Positions 1 through 6,819 of a stretch of 22,431 nt of DNA are shown one piece after another. Location: positions 1-22,431 of the IMG/VR virus record IMGVR_UViG_3300042324_000640; one strand, given 5' to 3'. The stretch is from a virus. The stretch's first letter is position 1, and every line of letters starts with the position of its first letter. The position numbers were made by a program, and so were the translations under genes. The notes beneath the pieces were generated by a model, which worked only from the letters and a program-made list of their open reading frames with translations, ran no database searches and was not told the DNA's origin.

Positions 1-492
1 CCCTTTGCTACAATATCCAATGTTGTATTTTACAATATCACATTTGGTTAGATTGCGTTTCTTGGCATAGTTCTTGGCAATTTTATATTCTATGCTGCCA
101 TCATTTTCAAGCAAACTCTTAAACTCTGACATCAGAGTCAGTAAATCTGTTTCCTCGTGTGTATTCTTGCCGGTCTTGAGTGATAGAATCTTGTTATCAA
201 ACTCCGATATATTTGCTTTATTTCCGATGTATTGGACATCATCTCGCACTCTGTCCAATATATCGGAGGACACATTCATTTGTTTAAATAACCAATACAG
301 CCCACGACCTTTTATATTACAAGTCCAACAGTGCCAAGCACATGGATCGTCGAGACAAACCTCTAGTTTGCGTTTTCTATGGTGACATTTAAAGCAATGA
401 TATGTAAGATTATTGCCTTTACGCAACCGTCCTTCTTCTTTAAATACTTTATTTAGTAATGTGGTTAGTTCTGATTGTCTATACGCACTCAT
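1..492 (-). CDS. DNA primase, N-terminal part (cut by window edge)
   Basis: The reading frame starts at ATG 492 and stays open to base 1, so 164 N-terminal residues are visible and the rest lies outside. It shows a DnaG/gp61-type zinc-binding domain: C33-x2-C36, then C55-x2-C58 in the context WHCWTCNIKGRG, the usual phage primase zinc ribbon. Around residues 136-160 the pattern YKIAKNYAKKRNLTKCDIVK followed by YNIGY matches the start of the TOPRIM-primase core of the DnaG family. The family makes RNA primers for lagging-strand replication with the replicative helicase. No Shine-Dalgarno is visible before the ATG. A strong sigma70-like promoter lies so close that the transcript would begin almost at the start codon. 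A terminator separates the gene from its upstream neighbour, so it is its own unit. Family assignment is firm; the catalytic half is not seen. Confidence 0.88.
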   Translation of the reverse strand, partial: MSAYRQSELTTLLNKVFKEEGRLRKGNNLTYHCFKCHHRKRKLEVCLDDPCAWHCWTCNIKGRGLYWLFKQMNVSSDILDRVRDDVQYIGNKANISEFDNKILSLKTGKNTHEETDLLTLMSEFKSLLENDGSIEYKIAKNYAKKRNLTKCDIVKYNIGYCSKG

Positions 493-562
493 TTTTGACA
501 ATCATACCACAAAATGCAGAGTTGTCAATAACCGACTGAAAAATGTGAATATTTTTGACAAT
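491..562. repeat. repeated TTGWCAA boxes around the primase promoter
   Basis: The 12-mer ATTTTTGACAAT occurs at 491-502 and again at 551-562, exactly 60 bp apart. A third heptamer, TTGTCAA, is at 522-528 in the opposite sense. The heptamer TTGWCAA is almost self-complementary, so 495-501, 522-528 and 555-561 form three operator-like sites with centres 27 and 33 bp apart. The middle one contains the -35 box and the first touches the -10 box and start codon. This could be a repressor operator or chance in AT-rich DNA. Confidence 0.35.
501..528 (-). promoter_or_regulatory. sigma70-like promoter for primase
   Basis: On the minus strand a perfect -35 box TTGACA (528-523) is followed after 16 bp by TATGAT (506-501), one mismatch from the consensus -10. 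The predicted start of transcription is about 494, only a few bases before ATG 492, so the mRNA would be nearly leaderless. It lies just after a terminator, which supports an independent unit probably read early by host polymerase. This is a sequence match only. Confidence 0.62.
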
Positions 563-590
563 AAAAAACCCGCCGTATTTTGGCGGGTTT
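563..590 (-). terminator. intrinsic terminator after the 658-885 gene
   Basis: A perfect 9-bp inverted repeat, AAACCCGCC (566-574) and GGCGGGTTT (582-590), has a 7-base loop. Read on the minus strand the hairpin runs into six T residues (568-563). It lies 68 bases past the stop of the 75-aa gene and upstream of primase, so it ends the rightward block before the primase promoter. The plus-strand flank ATTTTAT is less T-rich, so the minus-strand direction fits better. Confidence 0.8.
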
Positions 591-657
591 ATTTTATACT
601 CTTTTTTCCGCTATTCTATTCTTATTTAATAGAAAAATGGACCAATCCCTTTAAATT

Positions 658-885
658 TTATTTGGCGGGATTTGATGGCTTTTGATACATATTGTTACTT
701 ACATAATACGCATCATAATTGTCTGGATTTAGGTCCAACATTCCTCCTTTTTCCCAAGCCGAAATGCTTATAATATCCCAATAACCATCTTTCTTATTCT
801 TAAGTGCAACCATCTTGTCTGGTCCAGCACCTTGCACTTCTTCAATCGTCTCTCTGATCAATTTTTTTAGTTCGCTACGTGTCAT
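658..885 (-). CDS. small conserved phage protein, function unknown
   Basis: A 75-aa protein starting MTRSELKKLIRETIEE. This short amphipathic N-terminal helix, with the pattern xxELxxxIRxxxxEE, recurs at the start of the 150-aa protein at 15410-15862 and is, from memory, common in aquatic T4-like phages. The remainder has an aromatic and acidic core (GYWDIISISAWEKGG, then NPDNYDAYYVSNN). No catalytic motif is visible. It follows the RuvC-like gene with a 65-bp gap containing the TATATTTATT motif, and an intrinsic terminator follows its stop. The start context is TATATG with no strong Shine-Dalgarno. I do not know its function. Confidence 0.75.
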   Translation of the reverse strand: MTRSELKKLIRETIEEVQGAGPDKMVALKNKKDGYWDIISISAWEKGGMLDLNPDNYDAYYVSNNMYQKPSNPAK

Positions 886-913
886 ATATTTTTGTTAGTT
901 TGAGGGTTGTATC

Positions 914-923
914 AATAAATATA
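914..923 (-). promoter_or_regulatory. TATATTTATT motif upstream of the 75-aa gene
   Basis: The coding strand reads TATATTTATT, ending 28 bases before ATG 885. It is one of nine matches to a motif placed before transcription units across this window. It is a candidate late-control element, and its role is inferred from recurrence only. Confidence 0.4.
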
Positions 924-950
924 TGATAATATCAAAAAACGAAATATATA

Positions 951-1442
951 TCAACCCGCCAAGCTTAACACAAGAGCATCATATACATCTTCCATACGCT
1001 TGTCTGGATTCTTTATCTTATTATAAATAGTCCAAGGCGTCATGTCATATAATTTCTCAACTTGCTCTTTTACAAACACTTTTGGCTTGATTCCCTTGAC
1101 TCTCGCCATGCCAAATGCTTTCTTGCGTGCGGTTTGGGCATGTATGCTATCTACTTTTATGTTATAATGATTTTCTAGGATATAACCAACAACCGCCTTG
1201 TTTTTTACTAGTTTGATTATAATCTGTTGAGAAGTGCCACCGCCAGCAAAGCCAAAAAGACTTTCTTCTATGATGATTTTCTCAAAAGTATGATTAGCCA
1301 GCGCAGTTATAATAAGATCGGCTTTTTCTTTGTATGATTCTATACCTGCTATATCAACAAAGCCAGCACCAATAATCTTTTTATCCTCTGTTACAACCCA
1401 TCCGCACGTAGTTGTGCTTAAATCCAAACCCAATATTTTCAT
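951..1442 (-). CDS. RuvC-like Holliday junction resolvase
   Basis: A 163-aa protein with an RNase H-fold resolvase signature. D7 lies in the first strand (KILGLDLSTTTCGW), acidic E59/E60 in IIIEESL, and D152 and D155 in MEDVYDALVLSLAG. The D-x2-D spacing at the C-terminus equals that of RuvC (D138/D141). Length is close to bacterial RuvC (about 170 aa). The expected role is cutting branched DNA before packaging, which T4 does with the unrelated endonuclease VII. It sits 25 bp after the 91-aa gene. Upstream sequence TATAAAAAGGTTATATG offers an AAGG ribosome site and the TATATG start context common here. The basic stretch ARKKAFGMARVKGIK probably contacts DNA. Confidence in the fold is high; substrate choice is inferred. 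Confidence 0.87.
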   Translation of the reverse strand: MKILGLDLSTTTCGWVVTEDKKIIGAGFVDIAGIESYKEKADLIITALANHTFEKIIIEESLFGFAGGGTSQQIIIKLVKNKAVVGYILENHYNIKVDSIHAQTARKKAFGMARVKGIKPKVFVKEQVEKLYDMTPWTIYNKIKNPDKRMEDVYDALVLSLAG

Positions 1443-1467
1443 ATAACCTTTTTATAAAAACTATATA

Positions 1468-1743
1468 TTACAAACGTCCGCTTGGAGCGTACTGCGTCGC
1501 ACGAACTTTTAGGGTGTTGGCATAACCCAGTCCCTTGTCCGTAAATTGAGTTTGTTGAAGCGGTTGCTTAATTTTGAAGTTTTTTTGAACCGCGTCGTTT
1601 CCAACAAAATGGTCGCTTGCGTTAATTGCGTCAGTTGCTCCGGCTGGTTCTCTACCAACTTCTTTTGCGTTGAATGTGCGGTCATGGTCGCCAACAGCTG
1701 GTGCAATAATGGCCTTTGAGTTGTATAATTCTAGTAAAGTCAT
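1468..1743 (-). CDS. conserved phage protein of unknown function (91 aa)
   Basis: A 91-aa soluble protein beginning MTLLELYNSKAIIAPAVG and continuing with GDHDRTFNAKEVGREPAGAT. It has no membrane segment, signal peptide or recognisable catalytic motif. It has the clearest ribosome site in the window, AGGAG nine bases before ATG 1743, preceded by the TATATTTATA motif. It lies between the large appendage gene and the resolvase, so it could be a virion or assembly protein. A shorter frame inside it (1509-1706) is a shadow. Function unknown. Confidence 0.78.
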   Translation of the reverse strand: MTLLELYNSKAIIAPAVGDHDRTFNAKEVGREPAGATDAINASDHFVGNDAVQKNFKIKQPLQQTQFTDKGLGYANTLKVRATQYAPSGRL

Positions 1744-1766
1744 ATATATGTTCTCCTATTGTTTAT

Positions 1767-1776
1767 TATAAATATA
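1767..1776 (-). promoter_or_regulatory. TATATTTATA motif upstream of the 91-aa gene
   Basis: An exact match to the motif consensus on the coding strand, ending 23 bases before ATG 1743, with the AGGAG ribosome site between them. This spacing would suit a -10 element with a short leader. Confidence 0.45.
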
Positions 1777-1779
1777 ATG

Positions 1780-4700
1780 TTATGTATCAAAACGAACAAC
1801 AATATTGACCGGCCAATCAATTAAATTTTTTATAGGGCGACCAAGTTTGCCTACGGCAACAAGTTGGTTGTCTTGATATAGTCCGATTGTTGTAATATAT
1901 GGAGCAAGGAATGAACCTGTTGGGTCATATGATGAGCTATATTGATAGTTTAGAAATTCCGGAGTTACTTTAGAACGATCTACGCCGCAATATTGATTTA
2001 GATAAGCTTCAATATCTTTAACATATATCCGAGTTGATGCTGCTGTAATATAGTTGGATAGTTTTGTTGGATTTAACTTACCAAAGTAATATAACGAAAA
2101 GATATATCCATCGTTTAAATTGATAATGCCGTCGCCGTCAATGTCAAGTATTCCGGTATTAACTAGATTAGCTTCAATATAATCAAATGCTTTTTTGGTG
2201 AACGGATCAAATGAAGCACTCGCAAGATATGCAGCATAATCACTTTCTTGTTGAAGAACGTCGGTTGCTTCTGTTTGAAGAATGTCATTTGCCCACCAAC
2301 TATAATCTTCAAGAGTGTCTGGTTCTAACACAATGCCGTTTTCATCAAATACAAATTCAGCATAAAACTTTTTCATTTGTAGATAACGCATAACCAAATT
2401 AACATCTTTATAATCTACAACGCCGTCTTGATTTACGTCAAAGTAAAGAGGGTTTTGTACAAGCGATGATGGATTTGTACTATAGTTGAATTCACCCGGC
2501 CGAACTGATACTAGATGTTCATGTTCGTAAATTGTATGAGCACCTTGATAGTTCATTTCAAAACCTCTTGAACCTGTGCCCATGAATATGTTTTGGTAAT
2601 TTGAACCAGTGTTGGTAATAACAAAATATCCATTGTTGTAGAATATATTTCCAATCAACGGATTGGTTTCATATTTTCTCATGTTATAGATATATCCAGA
2701 ACCAGAGTATGAAGATGGAAACGAAGATGAAACTTGATTGTTCTCATCAATGATTTGGCTATATGAAGAAGGTGCGGCTATATTTACAATTGGAGCACCA
2801 ACGCACATATAATCAGAACCAAGAGAAATAGAATATCCATATATGTTGTATGGATTATTTTCTTCTTTGTTTCTTCTTAATTCGCCGGTGATATGCCAAG
2901 CATCAGAACTGTCGTCATAATTGTATATTGTAGCACGACCTAATACAGAATCGGCAGAACCACTTGATTCATAACTAAAGTTTTCAAGTATATAACTTCC
3001 AGATGAGTAATCTACAGCATTGGTCAGTTTATCTGGTAAAGATGTAACGGCTGCGGTAGATCCTTCAACAGATACAGCCCAACCAAATTTATTGTTTGTT
3101 TGGTATTTTCTATCACCAAAAGTTTTTGTCTTTAAGTCGTATTGAAAATCAATACATTCTTCGACATATCCATATTGATAAAAGTATGCAGCTCCAAGAA
3201 CAAGAGCACTGCCTGTATAAGCATAGTATGGCTTATAAGCTTTGTCATATTGACAACCAACAACAACATTCTTGCCGCTGGTAGATACAGAGTATCCAAA
3301 CTTGTCTGTGATGATTTCACTTGATACATCAACAGAATATTCTGGACCATTGATATTCAAGTCACCGGTAGTATTATCTTTTCTAAATATTTGAATTTGT
3401 TTCCAAGATGCCGTTGGGCAACTATTCATAGATGCTGAATAGTATGAGCAAGTAAACATTGTAGCATAGCCGGTGCCGTATTTGTTTGTACCAACGACCA
3501 ATCTATTTGCATCAACAGATACAGACCAGCCAAAATTATCACCAATTGCTTGGATACTAGAAGTCAATACAGTTTCATATGTCCAAGTATAATTTCCCGA
3601 AACAAATGTTGGAGTATAACTTTGTGTTACGATTAATGAACTTGTTGCTAATTCAGCACAAAAATCAGAAGCAAATACAACTTGCTGCCAACTTGACCCT
3701 GTTGGTATATCTAAACACGAACCAGAATCCATATATCTATGCTTTCTGAAAATATAAACAGCACCTTTGCTTCCACTATATGCCGGAGCACCAACTGCAA
3801 GAATATCATTGTCAATAGCAACAGAGTTTCCAAACTTGTCTCCATCACTTTCTCCCTTTAGCATGTTTATGATTCCCCAATTATCTGGACCGCCTTTGTT
3901 CTTGTCATATACACAAACATATCCGTTGTATAAATTGACTAAACATGCCGAGCCAGTTGGAGAGCCAGCAGCCAAGAAGTTGTCACGTAACGAAACTGAA
4001 TATCCAAATGAATCTTCAAAGTAAGAAGATGTGCCCGCTGCACTTTGAGTAAATGGAAAGTTTATTTTTGCTACTAAGCGATGAGCATCTTTCTTAGAAT
4101 CATGCTTGAATACAGAAACATAACCTGTGCGACGAGTTGAAAGACTGTTGGCATCCATAGATGAACCAACTGCTATATATGGTCCCCACGAACTAACAGA
4201 TTCACCAAAATGTTCATTGGTTGATTCAAAATAATCTCTACTAGTAGAATCATCCCATGCCCAAGAACCTGTTTCTGGCTCAACATATGTAACTGGAATA
4301 CCCATTGCCATATATTGTTTGGCGTTGGCTAAATTTACATATTGTATTTCACCGTTACTAAAAGTAACATAAAATTCTCCACTTGAGCTTACCCAATATG
4401 GGCGAGAAACAAGATTTCTGTATCCACCTATTCTTTGATTGCCCGGAAAATGAGAACCGGTCAAATATAAATTGGTATAACCATCGTCACGTATATCAAA
4501 AGTTTGATGAAGATTAGAATCGTCAATAATCTGTATAGTTTCAGGTATTACTTTTTCTCCCCAAACATTGTGCTTTAGGTTTGCTGTTATTATTCTATCA
4601 TGAATTTCACGAACTTCTTTCTTACCTGTAACTGGATCTTCTATATACTTTTCAACGCCAAACAAGCTTAATGGATCGCTGGCATTTCTATAAAACATAG

Positions 4701-4959
4701 CATCCGTAACGCTGTATATGTTTCTAGCATATTTACCCGAATGATTGATTGGTTCGCTTCCAGATACAAAGTAGATACTTTGACTTGGATAAAAGATTGT
4801 GTTTAGCTTCAAACCTTCGTTGATTTCAAGCTTTCCATTATAATAAGTACTATATCCATAAGCATCTAAACTTGACGAGTCAATGCTCTGTAGTGTCCAA
4901 TTCTTGAACGTTTTGAATGGCCTTACTGTGATATCTCCCGCAGAAAACTGCTTAATCAT
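1780..4959 (-). CDS. large virion appendage protein with FG-GAP propeller and dockerin-like module
   Basis: A 1059-aa structural protein. Residues 1-240 resemble the N-terminal half of the neighbouring 369-aa protein (MIKQF start; a segment ending IIDDS near 147). Seven FG-GAP-type repeats follow, starting at about 251, 318, 376, 476, 554, 625 and 707 (pattern FGxSVSxxxxxLxVGAP), as in integrin-type seven-bladed propellers. Residues 760-830 carry a phage module (IYEHEHLVSVRPGEFNYST). Two dockerin-like calcium loops, DVNQDGVVDYKDV (841) and DIDGDGIINLND (939), lie between this module and its C-terminal end (YITTIGLYQDNQLVAVGKL, 1021-1039), which is the same end found in the 369-aa protein. It probably projects from the baseplate and binds a receptor or particles. 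No catalytic site is visible. The TATTTATC motif lies 5 bases before the ATG and there is no Shine-Dalgarno. Confidence 0.85.
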   Translation of the reverse strand: MIKQFSAGDITVRPFKTFKNWTLQSIDSSSLDAYGYSTYYNGKLEINEGLKLNTIFYPSQSIYFVSGSEPINHSGKYARNIYSVTDAMFYRNASDPLSLFGVEKYIEDPVTGKKEVREIHDRIITANLKHNVWGEKVIPETIQIIDDSNLHQTFDIRDDGYTNLYLTGSHFPGNQRIGGYRNLVSRPYWVSSSGEFYVTFSNGEIQYVNLANAKQYMAMGIPVTYVEPETGSWAWDDSTSRDYFESTNEHFGESVSSWGPYIAVGSSMDANSLSTRRTGYVSVFKHDSKKDAHRLVAKINFPFTQSAAGTSSYFEDSFGYSVSLRDNFLAAGSPTGSACLVNLYNGYVCVYDKNKGGPDNWGIINMLKGESDGDKFGNSVAIDNDILAVGAPAYSGSKGAVYIFRKHRYMDSGSCLDIPTGSSWQQVVFASDFCAELATSSLIVTQSYTPTFVSGNYTWTYETVLTSSIQAIGDNFGWSVSVDANRLVVGTNKYGTGYATMFTCSYYSASMNSCPTASWKQIQIFRKDNTTGDLNINGPEYSVDVSSEIITDKFGYSVSTSGKNVVVGCQYDKAYKPYYAYTGSALVLGAAYFYQYGYVEECIDFQYDLKTKTFGDRKYQTNNKFGWAVSVEGSTAAVTSLPDKLTNAVDYSSGSYILENFSYESSGSADSVLGRATIYNYDDSSDAWHITGELRRNKEENNPYNIYGYSISLGSDYMCVGAPIVNIAAPSSYSQIIDENNQVSSSFPSSYSGSGYIYNMRKYETNPLIGNIFYNNGYFVITNTGSNYQNIFMGTGSRGFEMNYQGAHTIYEHEHLVSVRPGEFNYSTNPSSLVQNPLYFDVNQDGVVDYKDVNLVMRYLQMKKFYAEFVFDENGIVLEPDTLEDYSWWANDILQTEATDVLQQESDYAAYLASASFDPFTKKAFDYIEANLVNTGILDIDGDGIINLNDGYIFSLYYFGKLNPTKLSNYITAASTRIYVKDIEAYLNQYCGVDRSKVTPEFLNYQYSSSYDPTGSFLAPYITTIGLYQDNQLVAVGKLGRPIKNLIDWPVNIVVRFDT

Positions 4960-4964
4960 ATAGA

Positions 4965-4974
4965 GATAAATATT
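4965..4974 (-). promoter_or_regulatory. AATATTTATC motif upstream of the appendage gene
   Basis: A variant of the recurrent motif, ending only 5 bases before ATG 4959. If it were a -10 box the transcript would be nearly leaderless, so this copy fits a classical promoter less well. Confidence 0.32.
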
Positions 4975-4979
4975 TACTT

Positions 4980-5010
4980 ACCGCGAGATTTGGTAACATC
5001 TCGGACCGGT
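4980..5010 (-). other. intergenic hairpin after the 369-aa gene
   Basis: CGAGAT (4984-4989) pairs with ATCTCG (4998-5003) across an 8-base loop, and ACCG (4980-4983) with CGGT (5007-5010) across a 3-base bulge. It begins just past the stop at 5014-5016 and is not followed by a T run on the minus strand. It may be a weak terminator, an mRNA 3'-end stabiliser or chance. Confidence 0.35.
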
Positions 5011-5013
5011 TTC

Positions 5014-6123
5014 TCAAACATCTATCTTAATTTTTATCAAGCACTCGTTAGTAAAGTCCTTGAGAAGAGGCTGACTTAGCTTGGCAACAGCCACCAAATC
5101 ATTGTTTTCGTTGTACAAACCAACACTGGTAATATATACCTTTGGATTTGTATAAAAGTCCGAAAAACGTAACTTTCCAATATCTTGTGAGTTTGAAGCA
5201 TCATCTTTTGATATAACAAACGTTGGATTGTTGGAATAGTTATATTCTTGATTCTTTACTCTTACAAAGAAGTGACGAGCTGGAACATATTCAGTTACAC
5301 GCGCCGTCATACCGCTCACTTGCGCACCGCCTTTTGCAATCGTTGTGAACAGTAAGTTTTGCATTCTTGCAAACTGACCATTCCAATCGGAAGCTGTAAA
5401 TGATAGAGACTTTCCATCAACAACCCCTATAAATTTACTAATTGCGGATGCATTTAAAACAACCAAGCCCAAATCTGGATACATCAATCCAATTGCTTCA
5501 TATGTTCCTGTGCTCAAGGAACCACCAGCAAGTGTTCCTCTGATTAGGTTATATCTACGACCGCCCGTTTGTGCAGTTATATCAAGATTGTCTTTAGAGT
5601 CATCAATGATAGTGATTCCAGTTCCAACATCGCCCTTTAGGGTAATTTGGAATTGGCCAGGATCAAGGCGATCTTTCATCTTTGATCCTCTGAACGAAAT
5701 TACATAAATTTCATCGGAATCTATAGTTGATACGCTAGATGCATTAGATGAAGTTGCAAACGTGAATTTGCTGTCGCCGGGAGTCAATAGCAAGTTTCTA
5801 TACTGGTTATATACTGCTTTTGTTGGATATAGCAAGCTACCTTGAGAAGAACTTGTATCAAACGTGGACGAACCCGAACCGTTTACGTTTCCATAAGCAA
5901 CTGAAAAATAAATTTCAGAATCAACAGAACCGGTTGGTTTATCATATACATTCGTGTAATATAATCCGTTCAATGGTTCAAACTGTGAAGATGATGGAGT
6001 TGTTTGTCTGCTACTTGTGTAGAATGCAGACCAACTTGAAGTACCGGCGCTCCACATACCAGTAGAAACTGGTTGTGTTCTTCCTGCCACGATGTCTGTT
6101 GTATCAAATTGTTTAAAAATCAT
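5014..6123 (-). CDS. virion structural protein, paralogue of the 1059-aa protein ends
   Basis: A 369-aa Ser/Thr/Gly-rich structural protein. Its start MIFKQFDTTDI, its middle (YNQYRNLLLTPGDSKFTF, then QITLKG and ITIIDDS near 170) and its C-terminus (HFFVRVKNQEYNYSNNPT at 285, YITSVGLYNENNDLVAVAKL at 330) each have a counterpart in the 1059-aa protein encoded next downstream. The two therefore look like paralogues sharing an attachment scaffold, this one without propeller or dockerin inserts. It has no signal peptide, membrane segment or catalytic motif. It follows the 208-aa gene by 18 bp. The sequence before the ATG (TAATATTTTATCACC) is only a weak relative of the TATTTAT motif. It is probably part of the baseplate or tail appendage; exact position unknown. 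Confidence 0.82.
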   Translation of the reverse strand: MIFKQFDTTDIVAGRTQPVSTGMWSAGTSSWSAFYTSSRQTTPSSSQFEPLNGLYYTNVYDKPTGSVDSEIYFSVAYGNVNGSGSSTFDTSSSQGSLLYPTKAVYNQYRNLLLTPGDSKFTFATSSNASSVSTIDSDEIYVISFRGSKMKDRLDPGQFQITLKGDVGTGITIIDDSKDNLDITAQTGGRRYNLIRGTLAGGSLSTGTYEAIGLMYPDLGLVVLNASAISKFIGVVDGKSLSFTASDWNGQFARMQNLLFTTIAKGGAQVSGMTARVTEYVPARHFFVRVKNQEYNYSNNPTFVISKDDASNSQDIGKLRFSDFYTNPKVYITSVGLYNENNDLVAVAKLSQPLLKDFTNECLIKIKIDV

Positions 6124-6141
6124 GGTGATAAAATATTATGT

Positions 6142-6768
6142 TCAGTTGACATTAACGGTCACTGGGATTGTTGTAGATCCGCCACTTTCATTACCAACAA
6201 TTGTTAATGTTGTCGTAGTTGTTTGTGTTAGTGATGCGTTTGGAACGAATCTGAATCTTAGTCCGATAGAAACTTGTGCTGTGGTGGCGGACACATCTCC
6301 AATAAATGATGGGATGGTTGCGCTTGCTACGCCTTGTAGTTGCTCACCGATAATTGTACCAACCGACTTGTTTGACAAGATGGCTGTATATCCAAGAACA
6401 GTGTTGTATACTGGATTTGTTGCTGGAACAATAACAACTTCGCCCTTATAATCTTTATCAACGTTGATAGAACTTTGACCAAGAGAAATGACTGGAATAG
6501 AAGTAACACCGGCTGGTAGAGTGACTAGCTTATATTTCATCAATTGGTTTTCGTCCGTGAAGGCTTCAAATACTGGAGTATTGCGAATAGCCAAATCATA
6601 GTATGCTGAACCTTGTGGGTGATTTGGTTGATATAGACGATAATCAATTTCATCGTCGGCAAGTGCGTATGTTGAGATGTTCAAACCGCCGTTTGCGGCC
6701 AATAATTCGCGGCCTTTTTTTGTAAGAACTGCATCGACCGTGATTGTTTCGTTGTTGATATAAGCCAT
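6142..6768 (-). CDS. probable virion structural protein (208 aa)
   Basis: A 208-aa protein starting MAYINNETITVDAVLTKKGR, with ALADDEIDYRLYQPNHPQGS at 36-55. From memory this N-terminal region is well conserved in aquatic T4-like phages, next to tail and baseplate genes. The last 60 residues are Thr- and Val-rich beta-strand sequence (TTTTTLTIVGNESGG). No enzyme motif, signal peptide or membrane segment is visible. It stands between the gp7-like gene and the paralogous appendage genes. The start context is TATATG, with AGAAAG as a possible ribosome site and the TATATTTATT motif 16 bases upstream. Structural role inferred from neighbours. Confidence 0.78.
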   Translation of the reverse strand: MAYINNETITVDAVLTKKGRELLAANGGLNISTYALADDEIDYRLYQPNHPQGSAYYDLAIRNTPVFEAFTDENQLMKYKLVTLPAGVTSIPVISLGQSSINVDKDYKGEVVIVPATNPVYNTVLGYTAILSNKSVGTIIGEQLQGVASATIPSFIGDVSATTAQVSIGLRFRFVPNASLTQTTTTTLTIVGNESGGSTTIPVTVNVN

Positions 6769-6784
6769 ATAGTGTTACTTTCTA

Positions 6785-6794
6785 AATAAATATA
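6785..6794 (-). promoter_or_regulatory. TATATTTATT motif upstream of the 208-aa gene
   Basis: The coding strand reads TATATTTATT, ending 16 bases before ATG 6768 in the 51-bp gap after the gp7-like gene. It probably marks the start of a new late unit. Confidence 0.42.
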
Positions 6795-6819
6795 TATATG
6801 TTTTACTTTTATTCACATT

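Noticed and set aside
74-385. Open plus-strand frame of 103 codons
   Set aside because: It lies antisense to the primase, whose minus-strand frame has clear zinc-ribbon motifs; the plus-strand protein has no recognisable features or ribosome site.
413-685. Open plus-strand frame of 90 codons
   Set aside because: It spans the start of primase, its promoter and the terminator, and overlaps the end of the 75-aa gene on the other strand. Composition looks random.
1022-1029. TATAAATA on the plus strand inside the resolvase gene
   Set aside because: It lies inside coding sequence well away from any start (137 bases before the next gene) and is probably chance. It is also the wrong orientation for a T4-type late promoter reading the minus-strand genes.
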